Below, in pieces: positions 8,333 to 17,324 of a stretch of 64,000 nucleotides of DNA. This DNA is from an uncultured Candidatus Saccharibacteria bacterium (GTDB lineage: Bacteria > Patescibacteriota > Saccharimonadia > Saccharimonadales > Saccharimonadaceae): NCBI GenBank assembly GCA_938030095.1, contig CALHGK010000014.1, positions 92,734 to 156,733 of the forward strand, in the 5' to 3' direction. Under the pieces are notes generated by a model that did no database searches, had not been told where the DNA came from, and worked only from the letters and a program-made list of their open reading frames with translations. Positions within the stretch are counted from its first letter, which is position 1. Each line of letters starts with the position of its first letter. Made by a program: the position numbers and the translations under genes.

Positions 8333-9414
8333 GGCTGGTTACTCCATAAGTCAAGCACGGTGCCGCAACCCCGTGCCAGGGCTTGGGTATAGATATGCGC
8401 AGCAAGGCTTATGTCTTCAATCCCCAGGCCAGTCGGGCCAAAGAAGACCTTCTGCGCTGGGCTGGTGCGGCCCGGCGCCTGGCCAACCAGGATATCACCA
8501 AGGTTGGTAACGTCGCTATCGGCAATAATGCCCTGGCTAAAGGCCACCGCGTGGGTCTGTACGCCACGATGCTTACTCTGCTGCCAATTATCAGATACAA
8601 TCACATCCATATGGGCCAGCAGCTGGGGCTCGTTTTCGAGGCAGCCAATGTTACATATCGTCACCCCCGGCCGGTTCACCGCCTGCAGGGGCACCACTGG
8701 CTGGTTAACATTGGCCGCGCAGGTTATAACGATATCGGCATCAGCAACGGCAGCTTCGGCACTATCAACGGCACTAACGGCCAGGGCCGGGTAACGGTGG
8801 CGGAGCCGCTCAGCCAGCTGGTGCTTGCTGGTGCCCCGGCTATAGATGCGGATGGTATCAAGGCCTGGCAGGGCATGCAGCAAGCCACGAATTTGCGTCA
8901 TCATATTGACGCCCGCCCCCACACAGCCCAGGCTACGGGCATCCGCGCGGGCCAACTTGGGCGCCGCCAGCGCACTCACCGCCCCGGTGCGCATGGCGCT
9001 TATAACCTGGGCATCCATAATGGCAATCGGCATTTTGTGGGCATCATCAAATAGGGTGATGGTACCCGTTGCCCGCGGCACACCTTGGGTAAGATTACCG
9101 GGCATCGCGCCCAGGGCCTTAACGCCAAACACCGTCCCCACTGGTGTACGCACAGCGGCGGGTAGCACATTCACCACACCGGCCTGGGCCTCCTGCTGCT
9201 TGTGTGCTAGCCGGAGCGATGTCTTAGCCGGCTGCAGCGCCTGGCCAGCCCGCCAGGCCGTAAAGGCTTCCTGTACCGCCTGGGTAGCCAGCGCCATATC
9301 GCCGCCGCCAGCATCCAGCACATCCTGCCGGCTGAGCCACAACACCTGGCCGGGGGCCAGGCTGTGGGTGGGGGATGATTGTGGCGACGCAGCGCCAGAA
9401 CCGTGGCTACGCAC
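8323..9414 (-). CDS. Ornithine cyclodeaminase/mu-crystallin family dehydrogenase
   Basis: A 363-residue protein starting with GTG at 9414, inside the end of the CooC-like gene. It has the family layout: a substrate-domain segment (GVKALGAMPGN, GTITLFDDAHKMPIAIMDA, ISAMRTGAVSALAAPKLA) then a Rossmann NAD-binding domain with GCVGAGVNMMTQIRGLLHALP and later DIVITCAAN. The family includes ornithine cyclodeaminase, ketimine reductases and the SbnB-type opine dehydrogenases of siderophore pathways. The glycine motif is GxGxN rather than the usual GxGxQ. The tight operon with an ATP-grasp ligase argues for a small biosynthetic pathway rather than arginine catabolism. Substrate unknown. Confidence 0.85.
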   Translation of the reverse strand: MRSHGSGAASPQSSPTHSLAPGQVLWLSRQDVLDAGGGDMALATQAVQEAFTAWRAGQALQPAKTSLRLAHKQQEAQAGVVNVLPAAVRTPVGTVFGVKALGAMPGNLTQGVPRATGTITLFDDAHKMPIAIMDAQVISAMRTGAVSALAAPKLARADARSLGCVGAGVNMMTQIRGLLHALPGLDTIRIYSRGTSKHQLAERLRHRYPALAVSAVDSAEAAVADADIVITCAANVNQPVVPLQAVNRPGVTICNIGCLENEPQLLAHMDVIVSDNWQQSKHRGVQTHAVAFSQGIIADSDVTNLGDILVGQAPGRTSPAQKVFFGPTGLGIEDISLAAHIYTQALARGCGTVLDLWSNQPWI

Positions 9415-10339
9415 CAGGGCGCTCCTGGGGTGGCAGCAGGCTCAGCAGGTCAATCGGGAACTTCGCCTTTGGCCAGTTTTGGGCGGCGCGAATATGGGCT
9501 TTGACGGCTGCGGCCCGCATGGCTACGTCATCGCGGCTATGGGCAGCAACCGTGCTAAGCAGCTGGCGCACCGAGGCGGCTGTGGTGGGCTCAATATCAC
9601 TGGTTGCGAGCTGCTCGCCACGCTCCAGCCGGCGCACAAAATTAGACATACCAATGCTATAGGCCGGCGCCTGGCCCAGCTGCGTGGTAATAAACGCCGT
9701 ATCCGTTTCATCAATAATTTTATTACCCACCGGCACTAATTTTACGTCATCGTGGGCTGCAAGCTCGGCCAGCTGCTGGTAAATGGTCGTACTCTTAATG
9801 GTTGGTTCAACCGCCACAAACACCATGTCAAACAGCCCCAACATGCCGACGCCAAATACATCGGCACCGGCCGTGAGGTCGGCAATAACTAGCTGATCAG
9901 GGCTATCCTGCGTGTGAGCCAGCACCAGCTGCAGCTTGCCCAGCGCCCCGTGGTGGCAGGACCAGCCCATGGTTTCCTGGCTGTAAGAGCCAAGCTCCAG
10001 CAGCACGGTGCTCGATGGGTGGGGGAGACCACGCCACGGCTCCACCTGGAACCCAAGTGGCAGGCGGTCGCCGTCGCTATAGGGCGGGAGTGTACGGGGC
10101 AGGCTGGGTAGCTCAGCCAGCTCGGGGCGTGCCTGGCGAATAGCCGCCTCGACGTATTTGTAGATCGGCGTAAACGCACTGGCCTGGGCGTGCGTCCGGC
10201 CCAAAGCCCCCGCCAGGTGCAAGTTGATATCGGCGTCAATAGCGTAGATCTCGGTAAAAAGCTCTGGCGCTAAGCGGGTTGCCAGCGACGATAGGGTCGT
10301 TTTACCGCTGCCACCCTTTCCTAAAAATGCAATTCTCAT
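9407..10339 (-). CDS. CooC-like MinD/ParA-family ATPase
   Basis: Start at 10339 (MRIAFLGKGGSGKTT), because the deviant Walker A motif KGGSGKT begins a few residues later and a minus-strand TACAAT box (10348-10353) ends eight bases upstream. The 310-residue protein resembles CooC, the nickel-insertion ATPase of CO dehydrogenase: DADINLHLAGALG, LVIADLTAGADVFG and VFVAVEPTIKS are all in place. The paired CxC metal-binding cysteines of CooC are not evident; only SCHH near the middle is a candidate. No CO dehydrogenase is in the window. It shares a divergent promoter region with fur, suggesting metal-dependent control. Confidence 0.8.
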   Translation of the reverse strand: MRIAFLGKGGSGKTTLSSLATRLAPELFTEIYAIDADINLHLAGALGRTHAQASAFTPIYKYVEAAIRQARPELAELPSLPRTLPPYSDGDRLPLGFQVEPWRGLPHPSSTVLLELGSYSQETMGWSCHHGALGKLQLVLAHTQDSPDQLVIADLTAGADVFGVGMLGLFDMVFVAVEPTIKSTTIYQQLAELAAHDDVKLVPVGNKIIDETDTAFITTQLGQAPAYSIGMSNFVRRLERGEQLATSDIEPTTAASVRQLLSTVAAHSRDDVAMRAAAVKAHIRAAQNWPKAKFPIDLLSLLPPQERPGA

Positions 10340-10347
10340 ATGGGCAA

Positions 10348-10431
10348 ATTGTACTCCCCGCGGCCTACTTTCGCAAAAATGTTGCAAAACTGCCTATTAT
10401 TGCAACAAAGCGGCCCATGCGCTACTATAAA
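10348..10431. promoter_or_regulatory. Divergent promoter region and palindromic operator between the CooC-like gene and fur
   Basis: TGTTGCAA (10380-10387) and TTGCAACA (10400-10407) are perfect inverted arms 12 bases apart. The right arm overlaps the TTGCAA -35 of fur, whose -10 is TACTAT (10423-10428) or TATAAA (10426-10431). Toward the CooC-like gene, TTGCGA (minus, 10371-10376) and TACAAT (minus, 10348-10353) form the other promoter. Fur-family proteins often bind TTGCAA-type palindromes, so autoregulation and control of the operon are likely. Confidence 0.6.
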
Positions 10432-10438
10432 AGCTAGT

Positions 10439-10945
10439 ATGGCAGTCACCACCACCCCCATCACCCAGCACCTGCGCCACCACGGCTATAGCATTACCGC
10501 GCCGCGCCTGGCAGTCCTGCGTGTGCTGCAGCAAGCCGATGAGCCGCTTAGGCGGGCTCATATCGCCGAGCGAGCTACCGCCGCGCCGCCCGCAACTAGC
10601 TCCCAGCCCACAGCCGCTACGCCACGCTGCAATCGCGCCAGTGTCTACCGGGCGCTACAGGTGTTTGAACGCATCGGCATTACCACCGTGCACATGCGCG
10701 GCTGGACACCGTATATCAGCCTGGCAGAGCCCTTCCGGCCACACCACCACCATATTACCTGTACGATGTGTGGCGCGCACCAGGATGTGGCCACACCAGA
10801 GCTCGAGGCCGCCCTGCAAGCCGCCGCCAGGAGCCACGGCTATAGCCTGGGCCAGCACAGCGTTGCGCTTAGTGGTGTCTGCCCGCGCTGCCAGCATAGC
10901 GCCAGCACCCATACGCATGCACGCGGGTGCTCACACGGCACGTAG
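10439..10945 (+). CDS. fur: Fur-family metal-responsive repressor
   Basis: Start at ATG 10439 (MAVTTTPITQHLRHHGYSITAPRLAVL), since a -10 box ends seven bases before it and the longer frame would run through the promoter. The 168-residue protein has the N-terminal winged helix (NRASVYRALQVFERIGI) and the C-terminal metal domain with HHHHITCTMCGAHQDV and CPRCQ, that is two CxxC pairs of a structural zinc site. A 15-residue insertion rich in Ala, Thr and Pro breaks the winged helix region before NRASVYRA. Which metal is sensed (Fe, Zn, Ni or peroxide) cannot be told. Confidence 0.9.
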   Translation: MAVTTTPITQHLRHHGYSITAPRLAVLRVLQQADEPLRRAHIAERATAAPPATSSQPTAATPRCNRASVYRALQVFERIGITTVHMRGWTPYISLAEPFRPHHHHITCTMCGAHQDVATPELEAALQAAARSHGYSLGQHSVALSGVCPRCQHSASTHTHARGCSHGT

Positions 10946-10961
10946 GCGGCACCAGCCAGCG

Positions 10962-12020
10962 CTACTGTGCCTGCTGCCGCCGGGCCAGCCGGCGCTTTTC
11001 GTACATGCTCGAGCAAATGGCCGTCACAATAAACACCAGGCCAATACTCCCGGTGACCCACTCTGGTGGCTCCACCTGGTAGAGCTTCACGTACATCATG
11101 GCGCCTAGAGCCATGATCGCCCAGTGGGCACCGTGCTCAAGGTAGCGGTACTGGGTGAGGGTACCCGCCCGCATCAAATACACCGTCAGCGCTCGCACCC
11201 AGATTGCCCCCACGCCCAGGCCCGCGATAATCAGCAGCAGGCTGGTGGTAATAGCAAAGGCCCCAATCACACCATCAAAGCTAAAGCTGGCATCGAGCAC
11301 CTCAAGGTAGAGGAAGCTGGCAAAGGCCGCCCAGCCCACTTGGGCACCAGCCTGGTGCGCCGCACCGTGCTCATCATCGTGGAAGAACGAACCAAACAGC
11401 TCTATACCAATATGCAGCAGAATCCCCAAAATACTCGATATCAGCACGATGGTTTGGTACTCCGGCGCCACCGTAAAGTACAGCGCCACTGCCACGCTCA
11501 GCATCAGGCAGATCTTGAGGTTTTCGAACCGCCCCGCCCGGGCCAGCCAGGATTCGCCCTTAAGCCAGTGGGTGGTTTTGCGCCGATCCATAAAGTAGTG
11601 AATACCAATCATCAACAGGAAGGCCCCGCCAAAGGCATCGATCATCGGCGCAGCGTGGTGCAGCACCTGGCCGTAGCGGGCTGGGTCGTGTAGAGCAAGC
11701 TGCACCACATCGCCAAACCCAAGGTGGGCGGCAATCATCACAATCACAATTGGCAGCACAAACCGCACCACAAACACTGCGATGAATATCCCCACCGTCA
11801 GGAAGATCTTTTGCCAGAGGGGGCTTAGGGTTGCCAAGACGCGGCTATTGATGATGGCGTTATCGAAGCTGAAGGTTACCTCCAGCAGCACCAGGATGGC
11901 AAACACCCACAAACCGCTCGTCCCCAAATGGCCAAAGACCGCCCCGCCCAACAGCACCGTCAGCAGCGCCGAAAACCAAAAAATACGAAAAGGGTGATGA
12001 GAATGCCAGAGATGTTTCAT
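10962..12020 (-). CDS. TerC/DUF475-like membrane protein
   Basis: A 352-residue polytopic protein with about nine hydrophobic segments. LLEVTFSFDNAIINSRVLATLSP and YLEVLDASFSFDGVIGAF are the paired FDN/FDG motifs typical of TerC-like and DUF475 proteins, which include manganese exporters (Alx/MntP-like function). A His/Asp cluster (FHDDEHGAAH) lies in a loop. Minus-strand TATACT (12029-12034) ends eight bases from the ATG, so it is probably leaderless. It converges with fur, 16 bases away, which fits a role in metal homeostasis, though that link is inferred from position. Confidence 0.85.
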   Translation of the reverse strand: MKHLWHSHHPFRIFWFSALLTVLLGGAVFGHLGTSGLWVFAILVLLEVTFSFDNAIINSRVLATLSPLWQKIFLTVGIFIAVFVVRFVLPIVIVMIAAHLGFGDVVQLALHDPARYGQVLHHAAPMIDAFGGAFLLMIGIHYFMDRRKTTHWLKGESWLARAGRFENLKICLMLSVAVALYFTVAPEYQTIVLISSILGILLHIGIELFGSFFHDDEHGAAHQAGAQVGWAAFASFLYLEVLDASFSFDGVIGAFAITTSLLLIIAGLGVGAIWVRALTVYLMRAGTLTQYRYLEHGAHWAIMALGAMMYVKLYQVEPPEWVTGSIGLVFIVTAICSSMYEKRRLARRQQAQ

Positions 12021-12076
12021 AGTGATTTAGTATAGCACAGAATAAGGTAGAGCTTCACCTTCTATGGCCTTCTAAG

Positions 12077-13273
12077 CTAATTTTCGTGAAAGACCGCACC
12101 AAGGTACATTATTACTCTCGTTGCCGACCACTCGTCTTCTGCTTGTAGGCTCGTAGATGCCTCTTGTATCTCTGTGAGACTCCCAAGATAGGCAATGCGT
12201 GGCTCATACGCACGTACCGTCTCTGGGTCATCTACAATGCCATACGCACTTAGCTCGGCAGCAGTGGCTGGCTGGGCTACTGCTTGCACCATCCCAACGA
12301 CCTTCATCTCGCCAGATGGAGTACGCACAACGACCACTCCACCGGACATACCGGGCAAAACGGCATCATCCAGCCCGTTAACATCATTTGCATCCTTAGC
12401 CGACCGCTCAAGGCCCGAGATCATAGCCATCTTGCCATCAGCCCCACGCTGCCCAGCAGGGAGAAGCACATCGACCTGCGGTGTGGCGATCGGTTGCCCC
12501 CACTCCACCGGCGCATTAGCAGGGAAGCCCACCGCAAAGAATGGCTGGCCAGCCTGTGTCGCTGCCGCTATCTCCTCATCTGTTGCAAGCTGGAGTGATG
12601 AGCTACCTGGCAGCTCATCACGCGGCCTCAGTGCCGCTACATCAGGCATGCCAGAGCTCCACTGGCCTTCGGGCGGTGCTTCGCCATTATGGCAGCCTTT
12701 TTGTATCTTATGAGTCTGGCCGTCAGTTGTTTGGAAGGTGATGTCGGCTTGGCGAATAGTATATTTATTAGACACCACATGGGCAGCCGTCATCACCATA
12801 GGTGTGCCATCTGGCATTGCTATAATGTAGCCACTGCCAGTGATATCCACGCTGCCTGCCTCCGCCATATTATGAGCGTGAGCGTTTATCTTGACGATGG
12901 AGTGCTGCACCGCTTGCAAAGCCTCCTGCTTTTGCTGCTCCAGCGACTCGCGATTGCCCAACGCTTCAGCTATGCCCACCGGTGAGCGCTGGGCTACCGT
13001 CTCAGGCTGCGTGAGGTCAAGCGACGAAGGCTGGCCAACTGCCATACACGGCGGCAGTGGCTCATATGGCCGCCGCGCCTCGTGCTGAGCATGCTTGGCA
13101 TAGACCACGCCAGCCATTGGCATACAGCCAATCACGGCACCTACCACCGCACTAATTGCTTTTTTGCCAAAATTTGTTTTCTGCTCTCGCTGGAGTTGCA
13201 GACGCTCCATCCGCGTCCCAGGGAGAGGCGAACATGAATGAGAATTATGTTCTCGAACTGCCATTTCTGTCAT
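12077..13273 (-). CDS. Membrane-anchored trypsin-like serine protease
   Basis: A 398-residue protein. One transmembrane or uncleaved signal segment (AISAVVGAVIGCMPMAGVVYA, about residues 40-60) is followed by an extracytoplasmic domain. The trypsin triad is visible: His in VMTAAHVVSN, Asp in MPDVAALRP, Ser in LPGMSGGVVVV. It looks like a lone S1 protease domain of the HtrA/trypsin fold without an obvious PDZ domain. Minus-strand TATAAT (13283-13288) lies nine bases before the ATG. It is transcribed divergently from a protein of similar layout that lacks the triad, so the two may act as enzyme and regulator. Confidence 0.85.
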   Translation of the reverse strand: MTEMAVREHNSHSCSPLPGTRMERLQLQREQKTNFGKKAISAVVGAVIGCMPMAGVVYAKHAQHEARRPYEPLPPCMAVGQPSSLDLTQPETVAQRSPVGIAEALGNRESLEQQKQEALQAVQHSIVKINAHAHNMAEAGSVDITGSGYIIAMPDGTPMVMTAAHVVSNKYTIRQADITFQTTDGQTHKIQKGCHNGEAPPEGQWSSGMPDVAALRPRDELPGSSSLQLATDEEIAAATQAGQPFFAVGFPANAPVEWGQPIATPQVDVLLPAGQRGADGKMAMISGLERSAKDANDVNGLDDAVLPGMSGGVVVVRTPSGEMKVVGMVQAVAQPATAAELSAYGIVDDPETVRAYEPRIAYLGSLTEIQEASTSLQAEDEWSATRVIMYLGAVFHEN

Positions 13274-13282
13274 GGTTTGGCC

Positions 13283-13409
13283 ATTATAGCGCTTTGCGGG
13301 GGTAAATACAAATTTATAATAGTAGTTGACAGAGGAGAAACAGAGGACGCATTACTCCCTGCATGTAGTATAGATATTTGTCATACGATACAAAATGTAC
13401 TACTATAAT
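13283..13409. promoter_or_regulatory. Divergent promoters of the protease and its degenerate relative
   Basis: Minus-strand TATAAT at 13283-13288 serves the protease and plus-strand TATAAT at 13404-13409 serves the relative, both within 7-9 bases of the start codon. The 143-base space between the two genes contains GACAGAGG and AACAGAGG copies around 13329-13346. Confidence 0.6.
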
Positions 13410-13416
13410 AACTATT

Positions 13417-14742
13417 ATGGTCAAGAAGAATTGCGAACCACTACCACCCCCAGAAGAACAACCATCGCCAAATGAACAGCAGCCTCACCGCCGCCCAAAG
13501 CGGAAGGAGGTCATTGCTGGTCTCGCAATTATAACTCTTTCAACGTCATACTGTATCTACAATAGTCTCCCAGATTTCTATCCAGGCAACGACCCACTAC
13601 CAGCCTGTAGCGACACTGAACTAGACGACGGTGCCGACCTTGGCCACGACAAACCAGCCGTCGACCATACACGCACACTGAGCGACCTTCCGTTCAGTTC
13701 TCAAGATGAAGCGTGGGAGCATGCCTTCCGTGATAGTGGTATTGACACAGCCGGCTACTCTGAGGGTGCACCAGCTCTTACTGCTACTAAGGTGAGAATA
13801 TCAGGAGGGGAGACAGATGTGCTCTACTCTGGTGTTATTACCTACTCTGCAAACGATCGTGAGCAGGGCCATCCCATTATTCTCACCGTTGTCAATTCAG
13901 AGGACCTCGAAAATCTCACTCCAGACAATATTGGTATTATTACAATAGGTTCCAATGAGTCAGAATTTCATCCCAACGGCGGCTGTACCATGCCGATGCC
14001 TGGCTCTTCTGGCAAGCATATTGTCGCTCTGACTCTTGCTAAGAAAAATGAGAACCATGCCTATCGGCGAACAAGCCGCCAGATGTCGCTCGAGGTGAAG
14101 AATGGTGTCATTACGACAATTGCTCAAGATGACCTCCTCGAGCAGCCGCTCACTGTCGTCAATTATGGCAGCCAAGATAACGAGCGCAAGATTGGCAAAC
14201 CAATTGTTACGTCTGGTTTTGTCGTTGGATATAACGATGCTGCCCATACCAAGACATTTCTTGTTGCGACTGCAACATCTTCATCAAAAGAAGAAGCCTT
14301 TGCAGACCGCACAGGGCAGGGTTCGCCACTCTTTGTACAGAATAACCCAGATAACCCATATGAATTCCAGCTAGGCGGTCTCGTCGTGGAAGGTAGTGTG
14401 GCCAGCCCATCGTCGCAACAGCTAAAGCATTACAACCTTAATATTACTGACGAGGAGATTGAAGAGTATGGTCTCCAGCTCATCACTGTCACTGACTCAG
14501 CAATCACTAAAGACCTTGTCACCAACCCAGATGTCACAGAGAAGGCTGCTCAAGACGAAGCACAGCAGAGCACAACCTCAAACACAAGTGGAAGCAATCT
14601 GTATGCATCCGATAAGCCACGCCCATACTGGGAAGAGCCAGAAAACCAGGCTCATAGCATCCCCAAGTACTATGTTGATCCAAACGCTACTTCAGCAAAC
14701 AGCCAGCACGTAGCAACACAGCTCAGCTCTAATGCTTACTAG
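13417..14742 (+). CDS. Trypsin-fold-like membrane-anchored protein, apparently inactive
   Basis: Start at ATG 13417 (MVKKNCEPLPPPEEQ), seven bases after TATAAT. A cytoplasmic Pro-rich lead is followed by one membrane segment (EVIAGLAIITLSTSYCIYNSL) and a long exported part of about 390 residues. RTGQGSPLFVQ resembles the GDSGSP serine loop of trypsin-like proteases. The positions expected for His and Asp (ILTVVNSEDL, KHIVALTLA) do not carry them, so it is probably a pseudoprotease. The C-terminus is low-complexity Ser, Asn and Gln. The pairing with the divergent active protease suggests a joint function on the cell surface. Confidence 0.65.
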   Translation: MVKKNCEPLPPPEEQPSPNEQQPHRRPKRKEVIAGLAIITLSTSYCIYNSLPDFYPGNDPLPACSDTELDDGADLGHDKPAVDHTRTLSDLPFSSQDEAWEHAFRDSGIDTAGYSEGAPALTATKVRISGGETDVLYSGVITYSANDREQGHPIILTVVNSEDLENLTPDNIGIITIGSNESEFHPNGGCTMPMPGSSGKHIVALTLAKKNENHAYRRTSRQMSLEVKNGVITTIAQDDLLEQPLTVVNYGSQDNERKIGKPIVTSGFVVGYNDAAHTKTFLVATATSSSKEEAFADRTGQGSPLFVQNNPDNPYEFQLGGLVVEGSVASPSSQQLKHYNLNITDEEIEEYGLQLITVTDSAITKDLVTNPDVTEKAAQDEAQQSTTSNTSGSNLYASDKPRPYWEEPENQAHSIPKYYVDPNATSANSQHVATQLSSNAY

Positions 14743-15644
14743 CATATAATAGCGTTTTCTTGCATATCCCTCGCTTGAATAAATAATAAGTTCACTGCGC
14801 AATAACAGAGGAAAACATGGTGAAAAGTATTGTTCAGTCATAGATTTTGTGCGTGCTGGGCTATATAGGTATGCCTGGTGTAAGCGTGTGTCAATCACAT
14901 AGCGTTTCAGCTTGCACCTCTACTTGTCTGTGCCGCGCACATACGTGCGCCCATCGCAAGCCACAATGTTGCTATAGCAACTACTTCTCGATGCTCGTTT
15001 TTCTCATTGAGAAGTATGTAGTTGAGGGTGAAAAATTATCAACACACAAGGTATTGTATACTGCGCCAGAGAGCATAGCAGCGCGGAGAAGGCCTTTTAT
15101 CAAACCTTACATGCAAGCCTCTCAGTCCCTGCAGTAAGTTCTACAAGCAGGGCAAATCCGCCAGGATCGTGGCTACTACCACAGATACCAGCTACCTTTG
15201 CCTTGGTAGCACATGTCACAAACCAGAGCAATTCATAGCGTATTCGTACACCAAAGTAAATCAGCTTAAAATAGCCCCTGCTCGGGGTAGACCATCACCA
15301 ATTCACCCCAACAAAAAAGCGCTCATAGTAAGGGTGGGCATCACTATGAGCGCTTGGTTTGCCCTTCGTCCCACCCAATCAGGGTATACGTGATCTACTC
15401 ACACATACGAGATCCGCTGGACAAAGGGGTTAGTAAGCACACAACCCTGTCTAACGGTGCTGCAGTGGAGGGTAGATAACTACAGCACAGATTGTGTGCA
15501 ACCTAACACATTACCTTCGTGAAAACACTGGGGTAACTATGTTAAAATAGGGGGTATAAGGTACTTGAACGAGCTTGCGCTCAATCAATCACTTATGATA
15601 CTAGCACCCGCTTGACAAAATGTCAACACTTTTCAGCACAAATC
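14743..15644. other. 900-base intergenic region with several hairpins
   Basis: No gene can be supported. Seen here: AACAGAGG at 14804-14811; a palindrome GTTGCTATAGCAAC near 14978-14991 that leads into a long imperfect stem (CAACTACTTCTC with GAGAAGTATGTAGTTG, ending near 15034); a terminator at 15317-15355; a TTGACA-aaa-TGTCAA palindrome at 15612-15626 just before dprA; and TATGAT at 15594-15599, a possible dprA promoter. A small RNA is possible. Confidence 0.4.
15317..15355. terminator. Perfect 13-bp hairpin
   Basis: AAGCGCTCATAGT (15317-15329) pairs with 15343-15355. An A-run (15313-15318) precedes it and GGTTT follows. The loop GGGTGGGC could instead pair with CCCACCC near 15371, so two exclusive folds are possible, as in an attenuator. 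Confidence 0.55.
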
Positions 15645-16523
15645 ATGCAACAGATCAATCACACCACACCACAAGCCCACCAATATCTCAATCCACTCTG
15701 CCATATTGCCAAGCCACCGCAGCAGATCCACTACCTCGGCACACTACCTGAGGAACGCCGCCCGAGCGTGGCGATCGTTGGGTCGCGCCGGCCCACACGC
15801 TATGGCCGGGAAGTGACGGAGCAATTCGCCCGCGAGCTGACCCGCCAAGGGGTGATTATCATCAGTGGGCTGGCCCTCGGGATTGACAGCATTGCGCACC
15901 AGGCCTGTGTGGCGGTGGGTGGCACGACGATCGCCGTGCTGGGCAATGGCCTGCCACGGATCTATCCGGCCAACCATACTGCGCTTGCGGGCGACATCGT
16001 GGCCAAGGGTGGGGCAGTGGTGTCGGAGCACTTGGCGGGAGATGGCTACCGCTTTGGCAGCTGGAGCTTTCTTGAGCGCAACCGCCTCGTCGCTGGCCTG
16101 GCCGATGTCGTCGTCATCACCGAGGCAGCCGAGCGCAGCGGCACGCTCAACACTGCTGCCCATGCACTCGAGCAAGGCAAGGACGTCTTTGCGGTGCCAG
16201 GCAACATCACCAGCCCACTCTCGCAGGGTTGCAACAACCTTCTCAAGCAAGGTGCGTTGCCCGCCACCAGCCCAGCTGACATCCTCGCTGTCATGACCAT
16301 CACACCACCCCAGCGTCAGCAGAGCGAGAATGCCACCCTGCCACTGGGTAGCACACCGCTCGAGGCTGCCATCATCAAGCTGCTGCGCCAAGGCCTGCGC
16401 GACGGCGAAGAAATGCAGCGCCGCCTAGGCACGCCCATCAGCGAGTTTACCATTGCGCTGACGATGCTGGAGATCAATGGCGTCATCCGCTCGCTCGGCG
16501 CCAACCAGTGGACATTGGCTTAG
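15645..16523 (+). CDS. dprA: DNA processing protein DprA
   Basis: A 292-residue DprA/Smf. The start is set at ATG 15645 (MQQINHTTPQ); a TTG 33 bases upstream falls in a palindrome. The Rossmann-like core has VAIVGSRRPTRYG, ISGLALGIDSIAHQ, GNGLPRIYPANH and VVITEAAERSGTLNTAAHAL, and a C-terminal winged helix follows (GTPISEFTIALTMLEINGVI). DprA loads RecA on incoming single-stranded DNA in natural transformation. No other competence gene is in the window. The N-terminal SAM domain of some DprA proteins is absent. Confidence 0.95.
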   Translation: MQQINHTTPQAHQYLNPLCHIAKPPQQIHYLGTLPEERRPSVAIVGSRRPTRYGREVTEQFARELTRQGVIIISGLALGIDSIAHQACVAVGGTTIAVLGNGLPRIYPANHTALAGDIVAKGGAVVSEHLAGDGYRFGSWSFLERNRLVAGLADVVVITEAAERSGTLNTAAHALEQGKDVFAVPGNITSPLSQGCNNLLKQGALPATSPADILAVMTITPPQRQQSENATLPLGSTPLEAAIIKLLRQGLRDGEEMQRRLGTPISEFTIALTMLEINGVIRSLGANQWTLA

Positions 16524-16547
16524 TATTGTGGTACAGTACCATATACT

Positions 16548-17264
16548 ATGGCGACAGCAGAGCAGCCCCCAAGACAACGCAAACGCAAATATCACATGAG
16601 AGATATTCCTACTGTGCCAAATGCCATCTCGGCTACTGGGCTAGGGTTAGTAGCTGCCGGTGCTCAGAAATTTGACACTGCGACAAAGGAGAACGACAAA
16701 GCTGGCCAGATCATTGGCGCACTCATGATACTTGGTGGTCGTGCATGTGACTCAGCAGATGGCCCAGCGGCACGACGTCTTCGCCAAGAAAGTGACTTTG
16801 GTGCAGGGTTTGATGCTTTTTGCGACAAATTCGGTATGGCAGTGATTGGTATAATAGCAGGCAAGCTCTATATTGTACCCAAATCAGTTTTAGCAACAAT
16901 TGCCACTAAGAATGCCGTTAATGCTAGCGCGACCATCTATCATGGTCTCACAAATGATGAAGCCTTCCGTACGCCAAAATCCGGCAAGTTCAGTATGGCA
17001 GCAGATAATATAGCAATTGCTGCCTATTTTCTCAAGTCGCTCGCTCCTGAGGGTAGTAAGCTTGAGCGTTATGCTGGTGTAGCAGCACTAGGGTCGTTTG
17101 CTGTAGGTACTGTCCTTGGTATTGCCGCTGCGAAGGACTATCTCACTGGCCACTATGCCAAAGCCAAAGACTACAGCAAATCTACCGAGTCTACCCCAAC
17201 AACACATACCTCACCACGGCAACATCGCACCCGTATGCGTCGCACACGCCGCGTGCGTGGGTGA
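16548..17264 (+). CDS. CDP-alcohol phosphatidyltransferase family protein
   Basis: A 238-residue protein carrying the complete family signature D-x2-DG-x2-AR-x8-G-x3-D-x3-D in CDSADGPAARRLRQ followed by ESDFGAGFDAFCDKFG, whose aspartates bind the metal ions. It should make a phospholipid headgroup linkage, for example phosphatidylglycerol-phosphate or phosphatidylinositol-type lipids. The hydrophobic segments are short and glycine/alanine rich. The N- and C-termini are basic (PRQRKRKYH, RTRMRRTRRVRG). TACAGT at 16532-16537 lies ten bases before the ATG. The exact alcohol substrate cannot be told. Confidence 0.8.
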   Translation: MATAEQPPRQRKRKYHMRDIPTVPNAISATGLGLVAAGAQKFDTATKENDKAGQIIGALMILGGRACDSADGPAARRLRQESDFGAGFDAFCDKFGMAVIGIIAGKLYIVPKSVLATIATKNAVNASATIYHGLTNDEAFRTPKSGKFSMAADNIAIAAYFLKSLAPEGSKLERYAGVAALGSFAVGTVLGIAAAKDYLTGHYAKAKDYSKSTESTPTTHTSPRQHRTRMRRTRRVRG

Positions 17265-17324
17265 TGCGATTGATGGTTCGTGCAGCATTCTTTATTGGTA
17301 GCCAGACTTCTTATATATTTTCCG

